Assembly: GCA_039707465.1 (NCBI GenBank)
Contig: CM077644.1
Span: 95,089,375-95,153,374, forward strand
From: Rhabdophis nuchalis
Taxonomy: Eukaryota; Chordata; Lepidosauria; Squamata; Natricidae
Reading direction: 5' to 3'
DNA: 64,000 nucleotides
This document shows, in pieces, positions 41,221-53,064 of this stretch. Under the pieces are notes generated by a model. The model was not told where the DNA came from. It worked only from the letters and a program-made list of their open reading frames with translations, and searched no databases. Both the position numbers and the translations under genes were made by a program. The number at the start of each line of letters is the position of its first letter. Positions within the stretch are counted from its first letter, which is position 1.

Positions 41221-42407
41221 CTGCACACACAAACACGTACACACAACCACAGCGAGCGAATCATCCTCTGCCCAGGGGCTGCTCCCTCCTCCTCCTCTCC
41301 AGCCGACATGCTGGCCCCTCTGCTGCTTCCCGGGGGGGGAGGGAGGGAGGGAGATAAAGACAGACACACAGAGAGACAGACTTAGAGAGACAGAAATAGA
41401 GAGAGGGAGGGAGAGACGGAATCAGACACACACACACACACAAAGTGACAGAGATGGGCGGAGGGAGGAGAGAGGGACAGATACAGATACAGAGAGAGAG
41501 AGAGAGAGAAACAGAGAAAGAGAAAGAAAGAAAAATAGAAAAAGAAAGATGAATGGAGGGTGGGAGGGAGGGAGTGAAGGAAAGAAGGGGGAGGGAAGAG
41601 GAAGGGAGGGGTGAAAGAAGGAGGGAAGGAAAGAAAGAAAGAAAAAGAAAGAGATGGAGGATAGGAGGGAGGGAAGGAAAGAAGGGAGGAAGGGGGAGGG
41701 AGGGAGGCAATGGAAGGAAGGAAAGGAAAGGAAAGGAAGAAATCTATTTTCCTATTTCCTTCCATCTCAAGCTACCTGTTTGGTAGGTTAAAGATCTATT
41801 TTTCTCCCAGTGATCATTTCAAAGGAATCACATCCTCTGAGTCATTTCCTGGATTCAAACCAGCATCCCAAAGAGTCATTGGCTGCCTTTATATATAACG
41901 AGTGCCCATAAATCCATTTTTACCATCTTCAGAAGACCAAAGACCAGCCAGAAATGGAAGGAAGGAAGGAAGGAAGGAAGGAAGGAAGGAAGGAAGGAAG
42001 GAAGGAAGGAAGGAAGGAAGGAAGGAAGGAAGGAAGGAAGAACTTATGACCACTATTGAGCCCAAAATTTTGGTTGCTAAGCAAGACCATTAAGTGAGTT
42101 TCACCACATTTTCCAAGTTGGCCACGCCCATCTGGTCACATGGCCACTGAGCCACTCCCACAAAACAGGCCACACCTTTTGGCTCTCAAAAGAAATTTCA
42201 GTAGTGGTACTGTTGATATTTGGCTCTATTGACTAATAAGTTTGCCCACCACTGCCCTAGAGGGCCAAGTGAGCTGACTCCCCCCCCCCCCGCATGCGCA
42301 TGCGCCGCCTGTTCCCCCTCCCTCCCTCTTCCTCTAGGCCAGCCGGTCCACAGAATTTTCTTTAAAATGAAACCAGTCCCTGGTGCAAAAAAGGTTGGGG
42401 ACCCCTG
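41221..42407. mobile_element. hAT element with purine core, left TIR lost
   Basis: The right end AAAAAAGGTTGGGGACCCCTG-like and preceding CAGTCCCTGGTGC match 22,997-24,352. ATCTACAC flanks both sides (41,213-41,220 and 42,408-42,415). The left terminus is not CAGGGG but CTGCACACAC. A ~50-bp GC-rich module (CTGCCCAGGGGCTGCTCCC) is in the opposite orientation from the 23-kb copy, whereas the GA-rich tract and right part are in the same orientation. The (GGAA)n array at 41,958-42,039 is internal. No transposase. Confidence 0.75.
41958..42039 (+). repeat. (GGAA)20 microsatellite
   Basis: About twenty perfect GGAA units within the hAT element. GGAA is also the ETS core, but here it is simple repeat. 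Confidence 0.97.
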
Positions 42408-42541
42408 ATCTACACAATCTATATATATCATTGGTGCCGTATTTGAAAGAAATGTGTGATAATCTGGAAGCGATCGGTGCAGTACTTTCAGAGATTACCT
42501 GTTTTGAACAAACTCATAGTTACATTTTTATTCATATAGAT
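42408..42541 (+). repeat. Unclassified repeat, 3' part
   Basis: Continuation of the repeat begun at 41,154; aligns with 31-176. Confidence 0.6.
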
Positions 42542-43841
42542 TAACCACCCAAGTAATGATAAATGTAAAAATTAAAAAAACCTACAAGATAGAGTAAATA
42601 TCCCCTAGCAAGTTATTAATTAGAAAAATAACTATCCAAAGTGATATTAGAGGTAAAAGTGAGAACTTCTTAAACCAATTATTTCTTTAACCATTTTTGT
42701 CTTATTTTCTTTGCCGTAACACAAAACTTGGCTACTGCGCAGGTAATAGTGGGATTTAAATCTTGGAGGAGATTCAGATAAAATTTGTCTGATCTCCCTG
42801 GGAATGTATCTATTGGTATAAAATATAAATAGGCCTGATGCCCCTATAAAATGTGCATGTCCTTTTAAAAGTATACAATAACATGTGTAAGGTGGTTTCA
42901 ACTTCTTAATCACCATATGGACAAATATGGTCCACTATGGGGATTTTATTATAACTATCTTGAAATAGTGCTGATGAAACACTACCATATCTTGTTTTTA
43001 GAACTAATATATTCTCAACTTACAGGAAGTTAGGTTTTGCAGATAACATGCTGGTTCTCATGCACCTCTAATTATCCACATTCTATCATGTTGGAAAGGC
43101 CTGTTGACTTCAATCTGAAACTCTATATCTCTTATTCTTCGGATAATTAATTGTTTGCTTTGATTATAGCTTATTTATATTCAACATGGTAGACACAGCA
43201 CAACTGAAGCCAATTTATGGTATACTACCTAATTCCAGGAAGAAGATTAAATTATCTGTTAAAATTAAGGGAATATGTTATCGTCATCTTCTAGGCCAGT
43301 GATGGCGAACCTTTTCAGCACTGAGTGTCCAAACCAGAATGCATGCATGGGTGCATGCCGGAGCATCAGAAACCCAAAGACCAGTTAGTCAATGTGCGCA
43401 TGCCTGGTTTTTTGGCCATTTTTCAGGCCGTTTTCAAGTCATTTGGGGGGCTGTTTTTCGGGTTGTTTTCTGGCACTCCAGCACCTGTGAAGACCAGATG
43501 GCTGGCCCACCGGAAACCAGAAGACCAGCAGGCGATGACATACATGCCCACAGAGAGGACTGTGCATGCCATCTCTGGCACACGTGCCATAGGTTCGCCA
43601 TCACGGTTCTAGGCTCTAACCTGAATTAACAGCATTTCTGTCTCAAATCTTAACTGGATGTTTGGAGTTCTACTGGGAACAGCCAAAATTGATTTCAAAA
43701 TTTTTGTTTGCATGGTTTCCTGCAGCTCATTCTTTGCATAAATTCCTGTTTGAGCCCCATAAAGAATTTGACCTAATGTTTTGGCCTCAAACACTTTTAA
43801 AGCAGCAGGAACTAATTGTCCTCCACTAGGATCTGGTGTAT

Positions 43842-43842
<1 letters not shown>
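42542..43842 (-). mobile_element. Old LINE ORF2, C-terminal portion
   Basis: The minus-strand frame near 43,640-43,830 reads VPAALKVFEAKTLGQILYGA, then AVPSRTPNIQLRFETEML, typical of the post-RT region of a non-LTR ORF2. It is the continuation of the fragment at 46,870-48,060, split by the L2 insertion. A hAT MITE is nested at 43,297. Many stops. I cannot assign the clade. Confidence 0.6.
43297..43606. mobile_element. 310-bp hAT MITE (CAGTGATGGC family)
   Basis: CAGTGATGGCGAACCTTTTC to AGGTTCGCCATCACGG. Exact 8-bp duplication TTCTAGGC (43,289-43,296 and 43,607-43,614). Confidence 0.93.
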
Positions 43843-43872
<30 letters not shown>

Positions 43873-46870
43873 TTTATTTCTAACCCGCTCTCTCTCCCCG
43901 AAGGGACTCGAGGCGGGGAACAGGGAAATTAAAACAATAAAAACAACAAAATACAAAAATAAGAACAATAAATATAAGATAAAAACAAATTAAACAGTTA
44001 ATCCTGCGCTAAAATCTCCCAATTAATTACTAAAAAATTCACCCTAACCATAAAAGAGACTACCCTAGGCCGGCTAAGCGAAAAAGATGTGTTTCTAATT
44101 TTAGGCGGAAGGAGCGGAGGTCCGTAGTTGTTCTAATGTCGGGGGGAAGGTCGTTCCAGAGGGCTGGGCCCGCCACAGAGAAGGCCCTTCCCCTGGGCGT
44201 CGCCCGCTGACAGAGTCTAGTGGACGGCACCCGGAGAAGTCCCTCTCTATGGGAGCGGATCGGCCATGAGGATGTATGGGGCAGGATCCGATCCCGCAAA
44301 TAGCTAGGTCCCGAGCCATGGAGCGCTTTAAAGATGACAACTAACACCTTGAAGCGCACCCAAAAGACGACAGGCAGCCAGTGCAGCTCGCGCAAGAGCG
44401 GTGTTACATGGGTAAACCTTGAGGTTCCCATTATTGCTCGCGCGGCTGCATTCTGGACCAGCTGAAATCTCCGGGTGCACCTCAAGGGGAGCCCCATGTA
44501 GAGAGAGTTGCAATAGTCCAGTCGGGATGGCACGAGAGCATGAGTGACTGTGCGAAGGGCGTCCCGATCCAATAGGGGGCGCAACTGGCGTACCAGGCGA
44601 ACCTGGTAAAACGCCCTCCTGGCCACGGCTGTCACTTGATCTTCCATGGACAGCCGGGTATCCAGGAGGACACCCAAGTTGCGCACCCCATCCACAGGGG
44701 CAAGATGTTCGCCCCCTATGGCCAGCGATGGAGTCAGCTGGTTGAATCGGGCAGCCGGAAACCACAGCCACTCGGTCTTGGTCGGGTTGAGCCTGAGTCC
44801 GTTACTTCACATCCAGATCCGCACGGCTTCCAGGCACTGGCACATCACCGCTACAGCATCGTTGGGGTGGTTTGGGGTAGATATATACAGCTGAGTATCA
44901 TCAGCATAGAGATGGTACTCTACCCCAAAACCACGGATGATCTCGCCCAGCGGCTTCATGTATGTGTTGAACAGGAGAGGCAAGAGGACCGACCCCTGAG
45001 GCACCCCACATGTGAGGGGTCTCGAGGTCGACCTCTGCTCTCCTGTCAACACAAATTGCGATCGGCCAGAGAGGTAGGAGGAGAACCACCGTAAAACGGT
45101 GCCTCCCACCCCCAACCCCCCCAGCCAATGCAATAGGATACCATGGTCGATGGTATCGAAAGCCGCCGAGAGGTCTAATAGGACCAGGATGGAGGAACAA
45201 CCCCCATCTCTGGCCCTCCAGAGATCATCTACCAACGTGACCAATGCCGTCTCGGTGCTATGCCCGGGCAGAAAGCCGGACTGGCGCGGGTCTAGATAAT
45301 CAACTTCCTCCAGGTGACGGGGAAACTGTTGTGCCACCACACTCTCAACAACCTTCACCAAAAAGGGAAGGTTGGAGACGGGACGATAGTTGGTTAATAA
45401 AGCTGGATCCAAAGAGGGCTTCTTCAGGAGGGGCCTCACCATGGCCTCTTTAAGGGAGGCAGGCAAGGAACCCTCACTTAAGGAAGCGTTGACAACCTCT
45501 TGGAGCCAGCCTCGTGTCACCTCCCAGTATGCCAGTACAAGCCAGGAGGGACACGGGTCCAATAAACATGTGGTGGCTCGCAGTCGCCCACGTAACCTGT
45601 CCATATCGTCGGAAGTAATGGAGTCAAACTCCTCCCAAACAAGATCCGCCTTGTGCAATCCCACTGGGCCATCAATGGGGGCTAACTCGTTCTGTATCTG
45701 AGCGATTTTCTCCTGCAGATAAATCACAAATTCCTCTGCTCTACCCTGTAGGGGGGCTTCCCGCACCCTCTGTTGAAGGAGGGAGCGGGTCACCCTAAAC
45801 AGGGCGGCAGGGCGGTTATCTGTGGATGCTATGAGAGTGGCATGGTGATGGCGTTTGGCCACTCTCAGCGCCACAATGTAAGTCCGTAAATTGCCTCTTA
45901 CCTGTGTCCGGTCAGATTCAGAACGGGTAGACCTCCATCTTCTCTCTAGGCATCTCTTGTGGCGTTTCATCACCCTCAACTCCTCGGTAAACCAAGGAGC
46001 CAGGGTGGCTCACCGCCGCAAGAGAGGCCGCAAGGGCGCGACCCGATCCAAGGCTCCCGTGGTCACAATATTCCATGCGGCCACGAGGTCCTCCATCGGG
46101 GCGCGGGTCAGAGGTACAGGAAGTGGCCCAAGCGCCGTCTGGAACCCATCAGGGTCCATCAGATCCTGATGGGTTCCGCCTCCCCGCGGAGGGGAGTAGC
46201 GGTCGGAAAGTTGAGCCGGAGAAGTGAGTGGTCTGACCATGACAAGGGCGTGATGACTATATCCCCTTATACCCAGATCACTCTTCCATTGGCCAGAGAC
46301 AAAGATGAGATCCGGTGTATGTCCACCCTCGTGGGTGGGGCCTTCAATTAATTGGGTCAGGTCCATGGCCGTCATGGAAGCCATGAACTCCCGAGCTGCC
46401 TCGGATGATTCGCCCACCGATGGCAGGTTAAAGTCCCCCATGACTAAAAGTCTGGGGATCTCAACTGCCACCGTAGCGATCACCTCCAGGAGCTCGGGCA
46501 GGGCTGCTGCTACATAGCGGGGAGCCAGGTATACAACCAGCACACACAACTGCCTCCCAAGGCCCCACTTCACGCAGAGGGACTCACAACCGGTAGTCTG
46601 TGGCACAATGGTCTCTCTCGGCTCCAGACCTTCCCTAATGATAACCGCTACCCCACCACCCCTGCCTAGGGCTTGGCTGATGAAAAGCGCGGTAACCTGG
46701 TGGGCACATTTCAACGAGGGGGAGTCCTCCCTCGTGGCCCAACCAGGTTTCCGCAATTCCGACCAGGTCCGGCTCCCCCTCTGACACAAGGTCACTAATG
46801 AGGGGGGCTTTGTTGACAATGGACCTGGTGTTGCAAAACATCAGCCGTAGGCCCTGGCTCTAGTTAATAA
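43843..46870 (-). mobile_element. 3.0-kb L2 LINE, nearly intact 3' two thirds
   Basis: The direct repeat TAGTTAATAA flanks the insertion (about 43,843-43,852 and 46,861-46,870). From 3' to 5' on the minus strand: AAT tail (to about 43,872), 3' UTR, ORF2 with C-terminus, RT and endonuclease, truncated just inside the endonuclease N-terminus at about 46,860. It is the longest TE coding block in the window. Confidence 0.92.
44060..46841 (-). pseudogene. L2 ORF2 (endonuclease-RT) with two TGA stops
   Basis: One frame runs from 46,819 to 44,060, interrupted only by TGA at 46,010 and 44,807. The endonuclease part has [27 protein letters not shown] and GYSHHALV (SDH-like). The RT part has YRPVSNLPFLVKVVE, GFLPGHSTETAL, LLDLSAAFDTIDH, CGVPQGSVL and YHLYADDTQLY with the catalytic YADD intact. 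The C-terminus has SRLDYCNSLYMGLPLRC, LLRELHWLPV and NDLPPDIR. Both TGA codons fit CGA-to-TGA CpG transitions. The extreme endonuclease N-terminus ([17 protein letters not shown]) lies in another frame (46,635-46,841), so one frameshift occurs at about 46,650. The enzyme would normally nick DNA and reverse-transcribe the L2 RNA. Confidence 0.93.
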
Positions 46871-48060
46871 CGTTCATTGACCTAATGGCTCATCACATAA
46901 TTCTGATGACCAGTCCAAATGCCTATAGACTGGAAAACTATGACCAGGTATTTAAATGTGTTAACCTGCTTTAGTTTATGCCTTCCTACTCTCCAGGAAT
47001 GTTGAATAGCTGTTTTAGTGAAAAAGAATTTTCATTTTCTCAAAATTGAGAGTTCCATGGTATCTAAACATTGCTTCAATTGGTCTTTTAAAGCTAACAG
47101 GTGCTTGTGAGATTATAGCAACATCCTCACCACAAAGAAGGATTGGGAGTTCACACTGCAATAGGATGGGTGCATGGAAATCCAAATTATGATTTAGCTC
47201 AACCAATGAGTTAATATAGGGATTTTAAAGGATGGGCCAAAATACATCCTTATCACACACGTTGGCTGAGAGGCAGTGGTGGGTTTCAATTTATTTTACT
47301 ACCAGTTTGCTCATGTACACGCATGCGCAGAAGCATCCAGGTGGTGGGCGGAGTCTCCCGCCCCCGCCGCTACCAGTTCGCCTGATCCAGGGCAAACCAG
47401 CAGAAACCCACCTCTGCTGAGAGGACTACAAGGGGTTTGCACCTCATTCTTAGGGTGGAGTTAGAATACAATTTCTGTATCAGATGGAGGAGGCACCTGT
47501 CAATGGTTGTATTTTTTTTAATTTGTCCCAAAGAACATTGCTGGATATTGAGTCAAAGTCTTGTGGGGAATCAAGGAAATCCACACAGAATGATTTTTTT
47601 GGGGTACATATTGTATACACTGTATATGTATAGTTTTACAAAATGGTGTGGGGCCAAATTATGATCTACTGATGCCTGTTCATCTTGGATTGCGCCTGTT
47701 TTCTCTATCCAATCTTGTGTTTTAAAATTTAAGTGTTTAACATATAATTTGCTAACAACACTCTAAAGGCTAATAGGCCTGTAGTTACATGGCACGTTCT
47801 TATTGTCTTTTTTATAAATTGGGACAATTATTGTTCTCCCCCAATCTCTTGAAATATAACCAGTCTGATCTATAAACGCTAAGAGAAATGCTAACAAATG
47901 CGCCCACCAGGTAGAATTCTTCTTAATTAATTCAGGCATAACATAATCAGCACCAGCCTTATTGACCTTAATTGATTTTATCAACTGGGTAGCCAATTAT
48001 ATGTTTGATCCAGATCGATCCAACTCTCATTCTTTTTACAAGCTCAATCTGCATGCTGCC
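46871..48060 (-). mobile_element. Old LINE ORF2, RT portion
   Basis: Minus-strand frames include NKAGADYVMPELIKKN and GRTIIVPIYKK-like, then CNYRPISL (47,763-47,996), and LNHNLDFHAPILLQCELPIL, then SFKRPIEAMFRYHG (47,015-47,206). This is the RT of a non-LTR element whose catalytic box (normally YADD) has decayed to CGED. It continues at 42,542-43,842 beyond the L2. It may belong to an R4- or RTE-like lineage; not resolved. Confidence 0.65.
47274..47416. mobile_element. 143-bp hAT MITE
   Basis: CAGTGGTGGGTTTCAATTTA to AGAAACCCACCTCTG, with exact 8-bp duplication CTGAGAGG (47,266-47,273 and 47,417-47,424). The interior ACGCATGCGCAGAAGC and CGCTACCAGTTCG are shared with about 19,980-20,060. Confidence 0.92.
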
Positions 48061-48426
48061 CTTTAAAATATACTTCCCAATTTGAGTGGGTATTTGATTA
48101 AGATACCTGGGGGAGTCAGCGGTTTTCCCACTCCTCTAGTAGCATACCAAAAAAAGAACAAAAGATTCTGAAAACTACAAAACATCTTTATAATAAGCAA
48201 GGTTGGTTCATTTTCATAGAGATTGATTATAACAAAGAATTTATTTGGAGAAATGTATATGAGTTCAATTCAATTGCTTTCAAATCTGTAACAGTGAAAG
48301 GAGGAAAAGTATGCGAAAAAGGAAGCCATTATATTATATATACTGTTTAAACATTATTTGAATACTCATTCTTATATACTGTTCTGTGACTGTGAGGTTG
48401 GATTTGTGGCCTTTCCTCCTTTAAGC

Positions 48427-48560
48427 CAGTGTTTCTTCACCTTGACAATTTTAGGATGTCTGGACCTCAACTCCCAGAATTCTCTAAGCAGCATGTTGGA
48501 TGCGGAATTCTGGGAGTTGAAGCCCAGGCACCTTAAAGTTACCAGAGTTGATAAATACTA
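48427..48560. mobile_element. Hairpin hAT MITE, old copy
   Basis: CAGTGTTTCTTCACCTTGAC and the CTCAACTCCCAGAATTC core, with mismatched arms and no clear flanking duplication. Oldest member of the 135-bp hairpin family here. Confidence 0.75.
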
Positions 48561-50807
48561 ATCTGATGTTATCTACAATAGATTTCTTGTCAGCAGTCCT
48601 CAAATTAACAGTGTTTTCAGCAATTCTTGGCAGCCCGGATCTCAATTTAGCCTGGCCTGGCCAGGGCTTTCGCTGTTTGTTCCCTTCAAGACAACACAAG
48701 CATATGACAATAGAATGAAAATCTGCCTATTTAAGAAAGAAGTTTCATGTTTTCTGTACTATAATTTAGTTGTTAAACACTTCGGGTATTTTTAATAGGA
48801 AGCAATATTTTCTGAAACTTTCATAAGAGCTCAGTTTTAGCAAAACAGACTGGACTGACAGCTTTGAATACATTTCCTGGCAAATAACATAATTAAAGAA
48901 AGCAAAGCCTTTTATTTGGGCAAGTCTCACCTGTGCATTTTCTCATTGTTTTTTTCCCCTCTTCTCGTTTCTTTTTGCATAAGACACATTAATGCAGCTG
49001 ACATTACATACATCTGAATATAACAATGCATTATCATATTCTTCCACCAACACCTCACTAGTTACACTTTACTTATAATTAACATTGTAGTTTTATATTT
49101 CCCTTTCTATGATTAACTGTCTGTAATGCTTTTTCAGGAAGTCAAAAGGTAAGCCCACTTTGTATACACTTAAATAAATAATGATTACCAACTGGGATGC
49201 AAATTAGTAAAACTTATTTGACAAATAAGCAGAAAGAATAAAATAATATTTAACATAATAAACACAGACCTTAATTTTTACATCAATTTCTAATATTTCT
49301 AGTAATCTTTCATTTTTACAAAAACATCAAAATCTAAAAGAAAACACTCCACTGGTATGCATTGATCTGAATTTCTACCCCAAAATGCCCACAATATTAT
49401 TAAAAACGTGTTCAGTTTCATGGTGACACTAATGGCAGATATTCAGTTTCAAGGTACTGTGCAACACTTGCAATCAAAAACAAAAATGAAATTCAATAAA
49501 TGTAATCTAATTTGATACAAGAAAATGTATAAATTGCCTTGCCAGGCTCTGTATATTGCACAGGAATTTAAACCTTCTTATGTCTGATTATTTCACTGTT
49601 TGGACATGTTTGTAAATAGCTATAAAGAAAAACATTATGCACGCTGCTACTAATTTCTAATGTGTAGCAGGTGTTTGTTTGTTTGTTTAAGTGAGAAAGT
49701 AGATTTCAAAGTCACATCCTCTGCAGAAAAGCCAACAATGATAAGGGCCAAAGAGAAAGCCACCTGGTATTTAAAACGCCAAAAATTGTATTCCTGCATT
49801 AGCAGAGAGAATGTCAAATTAATAATATTGGCCTATAACTGAATTGCTAACGCATTTACGGTGCAAAAAGGAGCCATAAATCTATATTCTGGTCTCTTTA
49901 TTTTTGTCACAAGAAAAAAAGGAGCAGCAAGGGGCAGAAAATATACAATCTAGAATGATTTTCGTACTGTCAACCTTTCCAAGAACTTTATTCTAATAGT
50001 ATTGTGCATGTTCATAAGTGAATAAATATTTATACCCATTATCTCTCGTTTCATATATTTCTTGATATGTTATGTTTCGCAATAAAAATAGATTCCTATA
50101 ATTTCTATTTCTAAAAATGAATAATCACTTCAAAATACATCAAAAAGAGATGCCATCGCTTCCCTCTCTTTCCCAAGTAGATGTAATCAGTTGTAGATTT
50201 TACTGAAATGAAAAATTATTCATTATTGGTCATTATAGGAGGCGCCTAACCTGGTTCACAATATGTTGCTTGGTTCTTCTTATGTTCTACTTGACCCTAG
50301 TCAGTGACAAGACCTCTTTGGATTATGCAAATATCTTTTAAGATAATTCACATTATTTATTCCAGTTTTATTTATTAATTAGGGTGTCAGTCTGGGGAGA
50401 TCTTAGTGGATGACTTTGGTCCAGTTGCTATCTCTCAACCCAGCTACCTCACAAGATCACACTAATGAGAATAAAAATGAAATGTAAGCCCATATAAGTT
50501 GCCATGAGCTCTCCAAAGACAAATGAGATATCACTGAGATAAGCTAAATAATCTATTCCAGGTATTTGTTAAAATCCTTGTACAACCTGAGGACAGAAAT
50601 GTACACAACAGATCTAGGCGTTGCAATATCCAGTGTTTACTGCACAGAAGAGTCAGAGATTAATTTTAACATTAAGTGAGCAGAGTGTGGGGTGTTGTCT
50701 GACCCATATAATAAGAAGGAAACCCACTGCGTGCAAAACGCCTACTGAAGAACTGAAGTCAGGAACATACTGTAAAGCAAGGTTTGTGAGCTGGGAAGGC
50801 GATAGCT
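48561..50807. other. No gene supported, 2.2 kb repeat-poor DNA
   Basis: AT-rich, repeat-poor. A short splice-site-bounded segment at 49,138-49,148 is listed separately. Otherwise nothing definite. Confidence 0.4.
49138..49148 (+). other. Candidate 11-nt micro-exon (speculative)
   Basis: An acceptor-like stretch with branch-like TTAAC (about 49,113), a pyrimidine-biased GTCTGTAATGCTTTTTCAG, then GAAGTCAAAAG, then donor GTAAGC. The splice signals are good, but 11 nt carries no coding information, and chance occurrence over 64 kb is likely. Confidence 0.12.
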
Positions 50808-51171
50808 CAGTGATGACTAACCTTTTTTGGCTCGCGTGCCAAAAGCAGGGGGAGTGCAGGGGGGTTGTGCGTGGGCCTATAATGCTATGTGCGTGACCCT
50901 CTGCTTTTGGCGGCTTTTATCACCCTCCCCAGGCTCCAGAGGCTTTCTAGGAGCCTGGGGAGGGTGAAAACAGCCTCCCCTCCCCACCTACAGACGCTTC
51001 TCGAGCTTCCCTGAAGCCTCCAGAGGGCAAAAAACGGCCTCAAAAGAAGGCCCAAATCAGCTGGCCAGCGTACACATGTGCGCTAGTGCTGGCAGGGCAA
51101 CGCCTCGCGTGCCCTAAGAAATGGTTCCGCGTGCCACCTGTGGCACCCGTGCCATAGGTTCGCCATCACTG
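50808..51171. mobile_element. 364-bp hAT MITE (CAGTGATGGC family)
   Basis: CAGTGATGACTAACCTTTTT to ATAGGTTCGCCATCACTG, flanked by CGATAGCT and CTATAGCT (7 of 8 identical). Internally very close to 20,437-20,807. Confidence 0.9.
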
Positions 51172-51179
51172 CTATAGCT

Positions 51180-51970
51180 GATCCCTAACACAGCATACAA
51201 AGCAGTACTTGGTTCTGCAGCAAACTATTGTACAAATAGAAAAGGGTGAATGTAAACTTAGGATTCCAGGCTGCTATTATACATGAGATCACAAGGGGAG
51301 GATGTGAAATTAATACAATTACCTGCTAGCTAATAGGTTGCTCTTCCCTTTTGGGGTTCAATGCTAGTTTGCTAAGCTAACTAGTTTGCTAAGCTAATAC
51401 TTCTCCCCTCATTCCACCAACAACATGTCTATAAAATGGAGTAAAAGAAGGCTGAATGAATATAAAGCTCAATGTGTCCCATCATGTTTCTGCTCCTGCT
51501 TCTATTTCTTTTGCCTTCCCATGCTTTGATCACAATTTGTCTTCAACAAAGTGTAAGAAATATAGGGGAGGGGTATATTTTCTTATAAGTGCCATTGCTA
51601 GCTTAGAGCAAGTGAGCAAATCCATGTTTGCAAGCAGGCAAAGCAGGATGGGTTTGCCTGTCTTGGAGAAAGAGAAGAACCAGTGCAGAGCACACAAGCA
51701 GAAAACTGGAGATTAAGCACACACCAATTAATAATACAATTAATTTTGTATTATTTGTACAGATTTTTTAATGGTACTAAACAGAACTAGGAGCATCATT
51801 AAAACAACCTGCTGTAATAGAAGTGATGTGTGAGCCTAGGGAGTGTGACAAGGTCCAGATCAGTAAGGATGAGAAATTGGAGGCTGATAAACAAGCAAGT
51901 TATCCTCCATCTGTTCAAAATGATGGTCTATTCCCAGTCAGTCTCAACTTGTACATATAGGTGTAATGCA
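51180..51970. other. No gene seen
   Basis: Contains a short tandem duplication CTAGTTTGCTAAGCTAA (about 51,363-51,400). Frames lack domains. Confidence 0.4.
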
Positions 51971-52860
51971 GTGTTTCATAATCCTTTTTTAAAATAATGT
52001 TATTAACCATTACAGTTAAAAAGATGAGGAAGGAAGGAAGGAAGGAAGGAAGGGGGGAGGGAGGGATAGAAAGTATAGAAAAGAAAAAATAGAAAGAAAG
52101 ATAGAAAAAATAAATAGGAATATAGTAAAGAAAAAGAAATATCTTCCCCATCATCAAAAGCATTGTATATATAAAACAATTTTAGTAATCTCTCTTAAAA
52201 TACAACAAATAATCTCTTCCCATCCTATATCATTTTTTATCAATTTTTTAAAAAAAACTTAAACCCATCTTGGTCAGTCCTGATCAGCAAAAGTTCATTA
52301 ACAGTTACCAGAGATAACAACACACCTGCATCTATTTTAATCTTGACCAAACAAACCAATTTTATATTCTTTTCTTTTACTTTTTGACAATCTTGATCTT
52401 TAATCCCTTCAAAGGAGTTTAGAACTTGATATCTTTTAATTTTTTTTCTTTCTCCTTTCTCACACACTTCTTTCAGACTTTAACAAGTCTCTTTCATAAA
52501 CATAGGAAAGTTATCCAGACCATCTATTGATTTATTTGTATATCACTTTTAATTACTAAAATATCAGATGCTTTCATTTATATATCCCATATAGCATCTT
52601 TTTCTGTATCATTCTTGTAATCTGTCATTTTTAAGTCCACTTTCAGATCAGCCCCAGTCCTATCACATAAAACGTGTTCCTTTTCCATAACATTTTTCAA
52701 ACGCAGTCCATCGCTAATGGCTGACACTTTTACAATCTACTTCTGGGTCCATTCTTCAAAAATATCCTTCAACACATCCAATGATGCGGTTTTTTGCTCC
52801 ATTCTAAATATGAGTAAAGCACATATAAATATTTTTTCAATCTCCTAACTAACTGATTAG
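51971..52860 (-). mobile_element. L1-like ORF1/5' region remnant
   Basis: The minus-strand translation, with many stops, gives MEQKTASLDVLKDIFEEWTQ, ISDGLRLKNVMEKEHVL and KDIKF, charged and coiled-coil-like, as in L1 5' proteins. A purine-rich GGAA run at 52,027-52,080 is included. Family assignment is tentative. Confidence 0.35.
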
Positions 52861-52918
52861 AAAAGGAATTATGTAAACTCAGGCACTGATTGCAGTTTGT
52901 GCTAAATTAGTTTGATGG

Positions 52919-53050
52919 ATTAACAGAGTTGGAAGGGACCTTGCAGGTCATCCAGTCCAACCCCCTGCCCAACCCTACATCCGCCTCTACCTAGGATTGA
53001 ACGCACAACCTCCTGATTGGGAGGAGGGAGCTCCACCTCTAGGCCACAGC
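52919..53050 (-). repeat. tRNA SINE with CR1-like tail
   Basis: Reverse-complement copy of the SINE at 531-676: TAACAGAGTTGGAAGGGACC tail, then antisense B-box GGATTGAAC and A-box GCCTCTAGGCCACA region. Confidence 0.78.
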
Positions 53051-53064
53051 ATCATCTAAGTGTT

